NCBI RefSeq assembly: GCF_016920785.2
Contig: NW_024609846.1
Coordinates: forward strand, 92,522,888-92,586,887
Reading direction: 5' to 3'
DNA: 64,000 nt
DNA from: Ixodes scapularis
Taxonomy: Eukaryota; Arthropoda; Arachnida; Ixodida; Ixodidae
Part shown: positions 63,590 through 64,000 of the stretch, in pieces
Layout: the number at the start of each line of letters is the position of its first letter
Position numbering within the stretch: position 1 is the stretch's first letter
Translations under genes and position numbers: made by a program
The notes under the pieces: generated by a model
Database searches by the model: none
Told to the model about the DNA's origin: nothing
What the model saw: only the letters and a program-made list of their open reading frames with translations

Positions 63590-64000
63590 AAATGAATTAG
63601 TTTATAAAGTGATATCATTTGAGACGTGCAGCGACCTTTAATTCGCACTACATGTCATGTTTTAATCACTTGCATTCTATGTGTGACGTCACGTGAGCAT
63701 TGTGGGTTGTTTGAAATTCCCACGCATCATGGGGGCGGTGACATCACGACCCTATCGACCAATCGTGATTTTCCCATCCCACTGTCACCGACGGCGACTT
63801 TCCTGCAACATGAGCTCCTTAACACTGTTACATTAAAATATGAAAATATGCTCAGGTTGGTAGTGTTCCAGGGCTCAGATAGAACCAGCGAGTTCTCTCG
63901 TCGTGAGCAGTTGCGAGCCGTTTCAATGCATTCATTCATACTCTAACGCAAAGGTGTGAAGGAGCCTTCATATGCGGGCAGTTATCGAAGCCAGAGGTTC
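63590..64000. other. right edge, no gene recognised
   Basis: Contains GTGACGTCACGTGAGC near 63,685, similar in style to the CRE-like cluster at 60.8 kb. No exon of ABCF3 was seen. Confidence 0.4.

Noticed and set aside
57789..64000. Further ABCF3 exons (Walker A/B, LSGGQ)
   Set aside because: No ORF or short open block here contains an ABC signature, so none is reported.

Overview
The window is animal nuclear DNA: intron-split genes, long AT-rich introns and a dense mix of transposable elements. No bacterial-style operons, rRNA genes or CRISPR arrays are present. The protein sequences are arthropod-like, and several dispersed repeats resemble families I associate with hard ticks. An ixodid tick is my best guess; it is an inference, not something one diagnostic gene proves.

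Four host genes can be read exon by exon. (1) MEPCE/bin3, the 7SK snRNA methylphosphate capping enzyme, lies on the minus strand from a 5'UTR exon near 36.9-37.0 kb to a stop at 10,742. It has five coding exons, a predicted protein of 611 aa, and a 21-kb second coding intron. (2) A PWWP-domain gene of ZCWPW type lies on the plus strand, with seven exons recovered from 41,060 to 52,368 and an unresolved 5' end. (3) DDOST/OST48, a subunit of the oligosaccharyltransferase, lies on the minus strand from 56,074 to 52,781. All eleven coding exons join in frame to 437 aa. (4) The first two coding exons of ABCF3 lie on the plus strand from 56,575, and the rest lies past the right edge. DDOST and ABCF3 start head to head across 500 bp. 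The PWWP gene and DDOST end tail to tail, with candidate poly(A) signals that cross.

Region by region. 1-1 kb: a broken BED-finger transposase-like gene. 1-10.7 kb: gene-poor, with a LINE reverse-transcriptase relic at 5.3-6.4 kb and a 739-bp TTAA element at 7.8 kb. 10.7-37 kb: MEPCE. Its introns hold a hAT-type MITE, a second MITE, foldbacks, a decayed LINE (21.6-24.2 kb), a defective Bel/Pao LTR element (25.0-27.4 kb), a minisatellite of about 60 x 23 bp (27.4-28.8 kb) and a CR1-like LINE. 37-52.4 kb: the PWWP gene, with further MITEs and hairpins in its introns. 52.4-57.3 kb: DDOST and the ABCF3 start. 57.3-64 kb: long-inverted-repeat elements, a palindromic satellite, a 438-bp foldback, a candidate solo LTR and a tRNA-like SINE.

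The most unusual structure is the minisatellite. It begins where the 3' LTR of the Bel/Pao element breaks off after 20 bp. On the strand in which MEPCE is transcribed, nearly every unit contains a consensus 5' splice site (GGGTAAGTG), so the MEPCE pre-mRNA would carry more than 50 tandem candidate U1 snRNP sites inside one intron.
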